Assembly (NCBI GenBank): GCA_905221605.1
Contig: CAJNDS010001001.1
Coordinates: forward strand, 869,049 to 933,048
Length of the DNA: 64,000 bases
Origin: Symbiodinium natans
Lineage: Eukaryota > Sar > Dinophyceae > Suessiales > Symbiodiniaceae
Direction: 5' to 3'
Every line of letters begins with the position of its first letter. The first letter of the stretch is position 1. Below the pieces are notes generated by a model. That model made no database searches. It was not told the origin of the DNA and saw nothing but the letters and a program-made list of their open reading frames with translations. The translations under genes and the position numbers were made by a program. Positions 39,901-51,900 of this stretch are shown piece by piece.

Positions 39901-42900
39901 TCCGCCGCACGCCGTAGACAACTTGTCTCTGCTGGTCCAGGACGTCATCGTACTTGAAGACGTCTTTGCGGATTCCGAAGAAGAAGCTCTGGACTTGATT
40001 CCTTACCAAGAGAAAAAACGCTAAACTTCATTACTATTACTACTACTAAAATAAGAAAAAACAAAAAAAAGGTTAAACTTCATTATTCCTACTAAAACAA
40101 GGACAAAAACCCAACAAGTTTAAAGTTCAGCTGTGGGAGAAGTAAGATTCTGTGCCTCGTCTATGGCTCCCGACACCAGAGGGGAAACCATGGGCACGTC
40201 ATCGGCACCACCCATGTCTGCCTTGGGGACCAAATGAACCCTAAAATTGGGGTCCTATACCCTATACTACTATAATCGTTTCCCCCTAATATTAAACGGG
40301 GGGGGGGGGGGGCCCAGAAATTCAAAATGTGTTTTTATTATTAGGGGGGATGTTTGCCATGTTCTAGACTCCAGATTTACTCAAGGGGTTTAGGGTAGCA
40401 AGGCAGCCAGGCAGGAAAGATCTGGCATATCGTATGACTAGTGAGGTAGGCTGAGGAGAGCCAGGCCGGCTCGGTTTCGGCAGGATTTTCCGGAAAGTAT
40501 TTTTAGTATTAGGGTGGTCTTTAATAAAAGGGGGAAGTGATTAATTCCTATTAAGGTATATGAACCATAAACCCTTTTAGGGTTCATTTCGTCCCCAAGG
40601 TGCTGTCAGCATGCGAACCGTGTCCCCGCCAAAGACGCGGAAGACCCTGTCCGTCAGGCTCAGGACCTTGTGTTTCGAATGAGAATAAATAAGCAAAGAA
40701 ACGAAAAAACACAGAACTGCTACAAACTTCAGGTTATAGACTTATAGAGTGGCCTATTGAGATTATGCATATATCCTGGGGACCAAATGAACCCAAAACG
40801 TTGGCACTACCATTCTCCCCATTAAGGCTCTATGAACTATGAACCCTTCTAGCCTAAACCCCAAACCCTGAACCCTTAACCTCAACCATTTGAACTTAAA
40901 ATGGTTCGTTTGGCCCTCAAGGTAACAAACCTTAGCCCTAAACCCTAAACCCTGAACCCTTTTAATCTAGGGGGTTCGTTTGGTCCTCAAGGCAACCCTA
41001 GCCCTAAACCCTAAACCCTAAACCCCACAAACGGCACAAGGCACGAATCGGGAACTTCCGGGATCGCCCTGGCGGCCGGCGCGACCCCGGAGCTGGTTGT
41101 CGATTCGCCGGGCCTCGTGCCGCTCCGTTCCGAGGACGCAGAGGCCGCCAGCCTCCACCTCGGATGGGTTTAGGGTTTAGGGTTTAGGGTTTAGGGTTTA
41201 GGGTTTAGGGTTTAGGGTTTAGGGTTTAGGGTTTAGGGTTTAGGTTTTACGGTTTAGGGTTTAGGGCTTAGGGTTTAGGGAAAAACCCTCTGAAACATGT
41301 TCTCCTGAATATGATCCTCCTAAACCCCATAATCAAGGGGAAAAATAGACAAATATCCCAAGAGGGCAGACAGAGCCACGACCTTGCGGCCCTGGTGCCC
41401 GGCCGCTTCGAGGAGTTGGGCCTGTGCCTTCTGGTAGGCTACCTCCAGTTCATGGTTGGGATCGTATTTTAAAAAACTAATTTCTATTCCTTGTTGAGGT
41501 TAAGTACACTTTTCAAAAAAACAACTTCTATTCCTTGTTGAGTTTAAGTACACTGAAAAACGTAAAATGCCACCCTACCATGACAAAGAGACCTTCAGAG
41601 CCTGCACCGCCAGCATGGCCTCGTCTGCTTGGGGCAGTGCTTCGCCCAGCAAAACTCGCTCGACATCGGCCAGCTCCAGCGCGGGAGCAGCGCTGACCAA
41701 GAGAGAGCAAGCGTGCGCCAACTCTTCTTGGACTGAATCCTTGGTAGCCCAGTAGCCATACATTCTGATAAGGGCACCCTTCTTTGGGTTGGGTACTTTA
41801 TAAGCGAAAACATGAACAAAAAAAGGGTAAAGGGTACCACTTGGCTACAAAGAGTCTGATAGGGGCAGGCATAGCTCCGAGAGGTCTGGAAGGTTCTCGT
41901 CGTCTGCTCCGGAATGCGCGGCGCGGAAAGCCTCCTTCATGTACAACTTGGCCATGGCCTTGCCATCGCCCCCCAACACGATGTCTGTCCCTCGGCCAGC
42001 CATGTTGGTTGCAATCGTGATGGCCCCAGGGAGGCCCCCGGCTGCCACAATCTCAGCCTCCCTCGCAGCGTTCTCAGGCTTGGCATTCAGCAGCTTGTAC
42101 GTGAGACCTGCACCACTGTTGGGGCACTATGAAAAATGCTCCTTTTTGTTCCTTATTGGGTTTAAGTACTCATAAAAGTGTAAGACATGATCCTTTTTGT
42201 TCCTTGTTGGGTTTAAGTACTCATAAAAAACTAAAACAAAAACTTCAATAAAATGGCCCGGAGACCCTCCCGGCTGAGATATCCAGCGAGGACCTCGGAG
42301 CTCTCCACGCTCGTGGTTCCGACGAGCACCGGTCGCCCAAGGCTGTGCGCCTCGCAGGTGGCCCGGGTGACGGCCCTCCACTTGCCTCTGCTGAACTTGG
42401 AACCCTAACAAAATTCTCATCTTAGCTGTTTCTCTTGGGAATTAGAGTGCCAAAAATTTAATTTAAAAAACCTCCCAAGAATTCCTAAGTTTCCCCCTTC
42501 GCTGGTGTAGACCTCGTCCTCCTCATCCAAGCGCTGGCATGGCCTTACTTCTCCAATAACCAAGGGGAAAAAAGGCCAAACTTTACTATTCATACTAACT
42601 ATTCCTACTAAAAAATGAAACACCAAAAGTTTAAAGCGCAACTATTGGCTAGGTAAGTGGCTTGTTGGAGGGGATGCAGTTGACCGTCAGGTTGTAGATG
42701 GACTCCAATTCCTGCACTGTTTCTAGCCCTAAACCCTATAAACCCTAAACCCTAAACCCTAGTGACCGTCAGGTTGTAGATAGACTCCAATTCCTGCACT
42801 GTTTCTAGCCCTGAACCCTAAACCCTAAACCCTAAACCCTAACCTATCTAGTGGCCGTCAGGTTGTAGATGGACTCAAGCTCCTGCACTTCTGTGGCGGC

Positions 42901-45900
42901 GGTGCCCGTCATCCCTGACAGCTTCTTGAACAGCCGGAAGAGGCACCTAGACTGAGCCTGGAAACATCGCAAAAATCATAAGTTCAGCTTCTTCTTAGGA
43001 TTTAGAGTGACCAACTTTAAAGAAAATGGACTGAACCTGGAAACATGGCAATAAAGACAATTTCAGCTGCTTCTTGGGACTTATGATAGTACCCAACAAT
43101 TTGAAAGAAAGAAACCCGAAACCTAAACCCTAAACCCTAAACCCTAAACCCTAAACCCTAAACCCCGAAGGCACTGGTAGGAGATGGAGGCAAGCACAAC
43201 AGCCTCCGGCTGAATCTCGACGCCCTCCTTGGCTTCAATGGCCTGCTGCAGCCCATCACCTGCACCATTGTTGGGGTGCTATTTAAAACTCATCCTTTTT
43301 GATCCTAAACCCTAAACCCTATACCCTAAACCCTAAACCCTAAACCCTAAGCCCTAAAGTACAATTATTTTCAGCTATGGCCCAGTCACTCCAGCTCCGC
43401 CCATCGACCGGTCGCCCCGTGAACTCGTCCACCACCACAACCTTGCCTGGGATGGCCCTTATAAGACGATTTTGGGTTTAGGGTTTAGGGTTTTGGGATT
43501 TGGGTGTAGGGTATATATGTATATATATCATCTCCTGAAATGAATGGTCCTCATAAGACCCTCTGAAGATAGATCCCTCTGAACGTTCCGGAATGTGATC
43601 CATGAGGCACGCCAAGGTCATGGAAAGAATATGACCCTCTTAAACCCAATAAGGGTTTAGGGTTTAGGGTTTAGGGTTTAGGGTAAGGGTAAATGTAAAA
43701 TGTCCCAAGGGCCCACCTAGTTGCCATCTCGCACCAGGTACTGGCGGTCTCGCTGGTATAGCCTTAGTTGCTGATCTCATAATCCCAAAAAAAGTGTAAA
43801 CTTCCAGTTCTATAGGGCACTGGGGTATCCCAAACAGTGCAAAGTGTACTCATTCAGCTACCCCTAAGGGTCCATGTACCTCATTATTATGCACTTGGGC
43901 CCTAAAGTCCCTAAATAGGAGGTACTTTAAGGCCCAAGTATTCCCTATTTAGGTACATGGACCCTTAGGGTACTAAGTAGCTCTTTGGCCGTCAGAGAGT
44001 TGACGATGAAGGGAGCCCATGGGTCCTGGGGGTCGAAGAGGTCATCCTTCTTCCTTACTTCTCCAATAAGGGAAAAAACTGGTTTAGGGTTTAGGGTTTA
44101 GGGTTTAGGGTTTAGGGTTGGTTGAACTGTTTTATTCCCACTAAACAAGGAAACCCCAGAAAACTAAAGCTCAGCTATTGGCTAGGTAAGTTTCAGGGCC
44201 CCGGAAACCTTGAGCTCACCCACTTCAGTGAGCACGCAGGTCTTCTCTTTCTCAAGCACAGTGTAGTCCGTCAGCTTCACCAGCTGGCTCGCGACTTGCA
44301 GGGCTGTCGTGTACTTCTCTGAAGGGATCGTCGACTGAGTGGACACGACCAGTGGGGTACGGCCCTCGTCGATGAGCACCGAGTCGGCTTCGTCCACGAT
44401 GGCGCAGGAAAAGGGCTCCTCTGAGCGCAACCGCAACTCCCCAGGGCTGCAGGCCATCTGGTCCCGGAGATAGTCGAAGCCCAGCTGTTGGTTCGTGACG
44501 TAGGTGACGTCGCACGCGTACGCGGCGCGCTTCTGCTCTGGGTTCATGTCCGCTTGGATGACCCCCACAGTGAGCCCCAGCAGCCGGAGAGGCCGGCCCA
44601 CCCAAGCAGCATCACGCCTGGCCAAGTAGTCCTTGGCTGAGAAGCCCCACAAAAGTGTGCACTTTGGGCTTTGTAGAGATTGTTCGTATCCCAAAAAGTG
44701 TAACTTTTAGTTTTGTAGAGATTATTCGTATCCCACAAAGTGTATAAACTGTACTCGCTCAGCTACCAAGAGTCATTCGTGGTCACGACATGGACCCCCC
44801 GGCCCGGGAGCGCGTTGAGGAATGCAGCGAGGATGGCCACAAGCGTCTTCCCCTCACCCGTGGCCATCTCGGCCACGCCACCCTGGTGCAGAACGATGCC
44901 GCCCAACCTTACAAGGACAAAAATGAACCCTAAAAACTGGGGTGTCACATACCCTATGCTACTATAATTCCTACTAAGGTATATAAGCCATAAACCCCTA
45001 TGCTACTATACTTCCTACTAAAGTATAAAGAGCCATAAGCCCTTTTTGGGTTCTCATTTTGTCCCCAAGCAACAGCTGCACGTCGAAGTGGCGGAGGCCT
45101 AAGACGCGCTCCGAGGCCTCGCGCACCAGCGCGAAGGCCTCCGGAAGCAGCTCATCAAGCTCGGCCCCCTGTGCTCTCCTTTTCATATAGTTGCTGTTGT
45201 TCACGGAGTATACCACCGTTAAGCAAAAGAACGCTACATGGCTATGAATGCTATGATTATACATCTGTATCTTAATGATGAACCCTATAAACCCTAAACC
45301 CAAGAAACCCATACCCTAACCCTAAACCCTAAACCCTAAACCCTAAACCCTAAACCCTAAACCCAAGAAATCTATGAATTTAGGTCTCCTGAGAACGAGA
45401 GCCCAGTTTCCGTCGGAGCTCTGCAGTGGCTCCCTGAAGGGCTTCCAGGCTCATCTCCTTCCTCGCTTTAGCCCGTGGAAAAAGCACAGAGGGTTTATAG
45501 AGTTTATAGGGGTTTATGGGGGTTTAGGGGTTTATGGGGTTTATGGGGTTTAGGGAAAAGGAACGTATAGGGTTTAGGGTTCAGGCGGTGTAGGGGTTTA
45601 GGGGAGAACAAGGTCCTTATAAACCGACTAGCTACCCACTTTATCCTTCCGGGGACTTGATTCTGGGATCCTTACAGGGGTTCCTCGTAGCCTGACGATT
45701 GGGTCCCTGAGAGGATAATTAGGGGGCCGGTAGAAGGGAAAGAACGAAAGTTAGCCTCATCTGATAGGGGTTCCTAGTAACCGAAATATTAGGTCCCTGG
45801 AAGGATGAACCAGTTTTAGGAGAAAGAAACCCTAAACCCTAAACCCTAACCCTAAAAACATTCCAAGGGCATAAGCTTAGCCTCATCTGGGGCTCAAGAG

Positions 45901-48900
45901 AGTTGATCGCATCCAGTAGTGGCCCGAGCCGCCGTCGAGTCTTTTCGGCCGGCTCTTCCACAAATGAGGCGGTGATGTCTGCCAGCTGGCCAAACCTCAT
46001 AGGAACCAAAAGAAGGGTTTAGGGTTTAGGGTTTAGGGTTTAGGGTTTAGGGTTTAGGGTTTAGTTTGGGATCCTGTATCCCCTCCCCCTCCCTCCCTTT
46101 CATACGTGCTCAGCCAAAGCTGTCGGTTGAGTTGTCCACCCTCTTACGGTACATGTATATATATATATACATATATATATATATAATTATATATATATAT
46201 ATGTATGCATATGTACTTCCACCCCATATAAGCGACTCCACTTAGTTATCCAAGGCACATCCTCCTCGGCGTCTTCGGCTGCCGCCCCTTTGAAGCTACA
46301 GCCGCCGTAAGCAGAAGTGGGAAGGAGGCTCCTGGCCTCTCCAGTTTCCATGCCTTCCTGCTTAGGGATAGGAGTAGGGGGACCGGGATCTAGACCCTCT
46401 GAATAAGGTCCCTGTTGAAGAGAGCCAGAAGAGTGAATTGAGAAGGGTTCCCTTCTAAGGGTCCCCCCCTTATCCTACCTAGGACTGGGCCGCAAGGAAA
46501 GAAGCGCCCGTCGCGCCGTGGGGGGCCCGGCGCTTGGCTGCAGGCTCCGGGGCGCAATGGCCGCCATGGCGTGCGGGGGTGGTTGAGGCTTCGGGGGACC
46601 CTTTGGCTGACTCGGGCTTCATCTAGGATCCCGAAGAATCAGAAGAGGGTTTTTTGGGGGTGTTCTTGCAGTACAATTCTAAAGAGACCATAAGGGAGTA
46701 CGATTAGTAATTACGAAGACCCTCTTTTACACGTTTATGGGCCCGTGACAATAAAAGCAGCCCAAGAGGCATATGCGTGGGACCGGGGTGGACGAACGCT
46801 GCGAGCGGCTGAGTGACTCAGGTTTGCTCGACTATAGATGCCGGGTTAAAGCATTCTTCTTCTCACAGGTTTTATGCGTGTTAGGAATTGGGCTCTATAC
46901 ACAGCTGTTGCTTTCCGCCGTAGGACGGACCGCCGTTTGCCGGGTTCACATGCTGAACTCGAAGTGCTGATGTGCAGCAGCAAGGGCTTCTAGAGTTGGG
47001 AACCCTCTGACTGGACCCCAATTCCAATTGCCTCTGTTGGGTACCCGGAACTTTTTGCTTAACTGTGCTGCAACAACACCCTAAACCCTGAACCCCTGAA
47101 CCTTTTTGAGACTGAAGGTTTGCCTCAAAGCCACCCACGGCCAACCAACCCACACCCCGGTGCGCACCCGCGGCAAAAACGCAAAGGCAGCCCTGTAGAA
47201 ACACCTACCCCAAGTTGTAACTTTCGTACCTTGTCTGCTAGGGTATAGGGTTTAGGGTTTAGTAATACACACCATAAGTTAAGCTACGTTTCCCTGGGTT
47301 TACAATAGAGCTTCCCCTCTGCCAATAGGTTGTAATAGCTTTCAAACCAGTTCCTCGAAGCCGACCTCAAATCCAAAGACCTATCAAGACCCCAGCTAGG
47401 GTTTAGGGTTTAGGGTTTAGGGTTTAGGGTTTAGGGTTTAGGGTTTAGGGTTTAGGGTTTAGGGTTTAGGGTTTAGGGTTTAGGGTTTAGGGTTCAACGA
47501 CCAAAGGTTCCCTAATACCCCCCACTGATCCATAATGGCTCCCCAAGCTCCCTATGGTTCCCCAGCCCCCAATGAACTCCCCTTACTTGGAGGTTCAGGG
47601 CACTTAAAACCCCAAAAACAACTGTACTTATGAGCCCCCTAAGTCCCCGAAGTCCTCTAAGTAGGTTGTAAGTTATAAGTAGACTGAGAGTTGGGTTAAC
47701 AAGAAAGTACCCAGGCTATAGGTAGACTTATGAATGGGGTTCTAACCCATGACCCTCCAAGTAAGGAACCCTAAACCCTAAACGCTAAACCCTAAATGTT
47801 TCGAGGGTCTCGAAATGGCAGGGTACGGCGTACGTGATAAGTTGACTCAGGGGATCGAACTTCATGGTGGTCAGCGTTGGAGTGTTTGTTGGGTGGTAGG
47901 CGAACTTTTAGGGTCTTTCTTCTGGGTTTAGGCTTTAGGGTTTGGTGTTTAGGGTTTAGGGTTTAGGGTTGTGCGGATAAGCTGAAGAGTGGGCCTGCTT
48001 GTAGCCGGACAGCAGCAGCGTCAGCACATCGCACTCTTCCTGCAATCGCACGGCGCGTATCAAAGCTTTAAGACCCTACCCAAACAAAACAAAACTGTCG
48101 CCCAACACTAAGCCCTCCACCCTAAAGCCCACTCGGGACGATTCACTTCTTTGTCCTGTCCTAGTATTCACCCTCTGAAAATAATCCTGAATATGATAAG
48201 AGCAACAGCACTAGCAATGGCAATGGCAACAGCAAGAGCAAGAACAAACAACAAACAACAGACAGCAATCCCCAACCCCGAAACCAAAACCTTGCCCTCC
48301 AAACCCTCAACCTTCTTCTTCTTCTTCTTCTTATTCTTCTTCTTCTTCTAAACCCTAAACCCTAGACCCTGAACCCTAAACCCTAAACGACCCCCCTCAA
48401 CCCCCTCTCTCTCCCTCTCACCAATGCTTCAGAGGCTCGGAGCGGGAGTTTGCAAAGAGTGGGATCACTTGCCCTGCGCACCCTGAAATCCCCATAGGGT
48501 TTAGGGTTTAGGGTTTGGGGTTTAGGGTTTCGGGCTTAGGGGTTTTGAGCCACAACAGGACCATCATACCTGTCAAGATCCACTTGGAAGGTTTACGGAA
48601 ATCAGAGACCCCGAATATACACCCCCAAATAGTAGGGTTTCCTTGATAAGAAGGACCCCTACTGACGTACCCCTAATATCGCAAACCCCTAAGCCCTGGC
48701 TGCCCGACTAGAAGCCTCTAAACCCTAAACCCGAAACCCTAAACCCTATACCCTAAACCCTAAACCCCAAACTCCTGGATCCGATTCGTGTTGGCCACGT
48801 TCGTCGCCATGGCATCGAAGCGTTCGAGGACGATGTGCATCCACTTGCTGTCCTTGATTGGGTCGGTTTAGAGTTTGGGGATTCGTGTTAAAACCTCGAA

Positions 48901-51900
48901 CCCCAAACCCTAAGCCCTGAAGTTTCTTTCGTGCCTGGGGCTTGGGGTCTAGAATCCTCGAATCGGGGCTTGGGGGCAGACATGAGGGTGTAGCGCTCCT
49001 CCTCCCCAAGATAACTACTAAACCCCCCGCCCTGTCCCCCGCTAATCTACAAGAAACTGACAGAGTTCCTTGTCGGGTGAGGGTAGGCAGTGTAGGGCGA
49101 CATGAAGTTGACTGCTTAGTGTAGAATGTTCACGTGGTGCCTCTACCTTTTAACATTTCTAAGAAGGAATCCCACCCCAGAAGCAGACAAGGAACGGCAC
49201 CGCCGGAGAATAGGAACTAAAAGCCATCAGATATGTGCTATATGTTGGGAGGTTCCCCCCTTTCATACTAACAGTCCTTAATAGGGAGTATAGTAATTAC
49301 TCCGTATGAGCATCCCCTATGTAGGACTGTTAGTATCAAGGGGATGATGGACAACCAGAGTCGGATAGTGGACCTGGGAAGCATCTGATTCTTGGTTGGG
49401 GTAGTATTAACATTTTCAATTTCTACTCCTTATTGGGTTTAAGTACCCTTAAAAATGTAAAATGATAATTTTGCACCCGCAATATTCTAGGGGGCCGCTA
49501 TTATGAAAAGTTTTTCGGCTATTCAGGATCTGGACCCTTTGTTTTGGAGGTCCGCTATAATGAAAAGTTTTCGGGCCATGACTGTTTTTTTTGAGGGTTC
49601 CAGGAAGGCATAAGCTTCTCGAGAAGGAGAGATACTTGAAGCCTGAAGCATCGACCTGTCCAGGATCTCCGACAATCTTCTTTTTTTCAGGGCGCCTTTT
49701 CTTGAACAATTCCGTACTTAAAACTAGATGATTCCATAGGCGAATCATATCCGGAAAGGGGGTACCTTACGGAGGCCTCCGGACACACTTTAATGCCTTT
49801 GTTTGGGGGCCCGCTATAATGCAAGTCTCCCGGGGCCAGGGGCTCAGTCCTTCGGTTTTCAGGAAGGCATAAGCTTTCTCGAGAAGAAGGGACACTTGAA
49901 GCCTGAAGCCTCGACCTGTCCAGGATCTCCGACAATCTTCTTTTTTCAGGGCGCCTTTTCTTTATAAATTCCTGACTTAAAACTAGATGATTCCATAGGC
50001 GAATCATATCCGGAAAGGGGGTACCTTACGGAGGCCTCCGGACACACTTTAATACCTTTGTTTGGGGGCCCGCTATAATGCAAGTCTCCCGGGGCCCGGG
50101 GCTCAGTCCTTCGGTTTTCAGGAAGGCATAAGCTTTCTCGAGAAGAAGGGACACTTGAAGCCTGAAGCCTCGACCTTTCCAGGGTCGGGGGGTAGCTTAG
50201 CGAGGCCTCCGGGCTCCGGACCCCTCCCCTGCCTAACTGTTTGGGGTCTTTGTTTTATTCAGGGTCGCGACTGTTTGGGGGGGGGGGGGGGGGGGTTACA
50301 TTATTAAAGCAGGTCCAACATTACCCAACTATGACAAGAAAACATAGCAGCCACAAACATGTGTACACTAAAACAGAACAACGCCCAGCCGCGCCGAAGC
50401 CCATCACCGCCGCGTTGAACAGAAACATCTCGTTGAAAGTGGTGGGCACGTTCACCTGCCACACGTCTAAACCCAAAACCCTAAACCCTATCTAAACCCT
50501 CCTAAACCCTAAACCCTAAACCCTAAACCCTAAACGACGACTGAGCCTAGAGACCACGCCTTGTTTGGTTATCACATCTTCGGGTGCCACGTTGGGTTTA
50601 GGGTTTAGGGTTTATGAGAAATGGGAAATGCGTATTGACATGATCGGCAGCCTTTTAAACAAGGGGCCCTTAATTCAGAGAACTACCCATTTACTTGAGC
50701 AGTAGAGAGTGCTTCTTCTGCACTTTTAGCGTTAAATCAAGGGCGGCCAATAAATGATCAAGAGTTGGGGCTTTGGTATGACCAGGTAATACTAAGCGTG
50801 GCCTTTCTGGCTTTCTAAGGGAACCTTGAATTAAAAAATGGCAAAGGGTACCACCGAGCCTTCTGCCGTCGCTAAAGTTTCAACTGCGGACCCCGAAGAA
50901 ACCCTAAATCCTGTTTTCAAGCCAAGGCAACGAAACCCTGCTGAAACCCTAAACCCAAAAATCAATCTGTGCCCCCTTATTGAAGACCCGAAGCAGAGGC
51001 CTACAGAGCCCCAAGCAGGCCTGGGCGAGCGCCCCCCCAAAACAGCACAATCTAACCTCGCCCCAAACCTGATTTACTAAACCCTAAACCCTTTCCCCTA
51101 AACCAACAGCCTCACAGGCAAGACAAGACTGGACATCTCGAGGCCCATGTAGATCCCACAAAGCTCTAAACCCCAAACCTCTGAACCTCTAAACGCTGAC
51201 CCCGAGATCCTGTTTGGAGCCCTAATTGAAGCTCCTTCCTCCCCCACTCTCTCTATCTTTTGTTGTTGTTGTGTTTACTTTTTCCAGCCTCAAGCCAAGC
51301 AGTTCAGTCAGGTACCACGTCTAGGAAAGCACTGCGCGCCCGACAGAACCGACAGCTAGACTCTAGCTAGACCATTTTTGAGGAGGTAAACCCTAAACCC
51401 TAAACCCTGAAAGAGGCCCTTTTGCATCGGGTTATCTGCTCATCACCAGGTGACTGCCCGTCAGGCTACGCTACTAGTCTTTGCTGGACGCACGTATTCA
51501 GCACTGGTCTCAACAACAAGAAAAAACATCTTGAAACATGTTGAACGCAGCCCTATGAAATCGGCATCAATAACCCAGATTCGCAATGCAGCTCAAGTTC
51601 CAGACCTTCATATCCCAGCTGTAGCCATGAAATCCAGTTCGACAGCACACCATATGAGCATCCATACTGTAAACCCTCTGCAACGAGGCTTCCCCATGCA
51701 ACAAGCCCTAAAACCCTACACCCTGAAACGCAAAACCCTGCAACCCCCACCTCGCCGTTGGCGATCTCCGCCGAGTTTCGAAGGTCGGGGACGTCGTCCC
51801 CATCCACCTTCCCTTTGCCCTTGGCCGTGGATAGGTTTCGGGTTCAAGACTTGGGGCATATCCCTAAACCCTAAACCCTAAACCCTAAACCCTAAACCCT

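Noticed and set aside
39662-42175. Several 60-110 codon frames antisense or frame-shifted to secA
   Set aside because: Shadows of the GC-rich secA exons.
51450-51881. 143-codon plus-strand open frame
   Set aside because: It overlaps the antisense of the linker exon 51751-51819 and ends in telomere-like units; no recognisable family.
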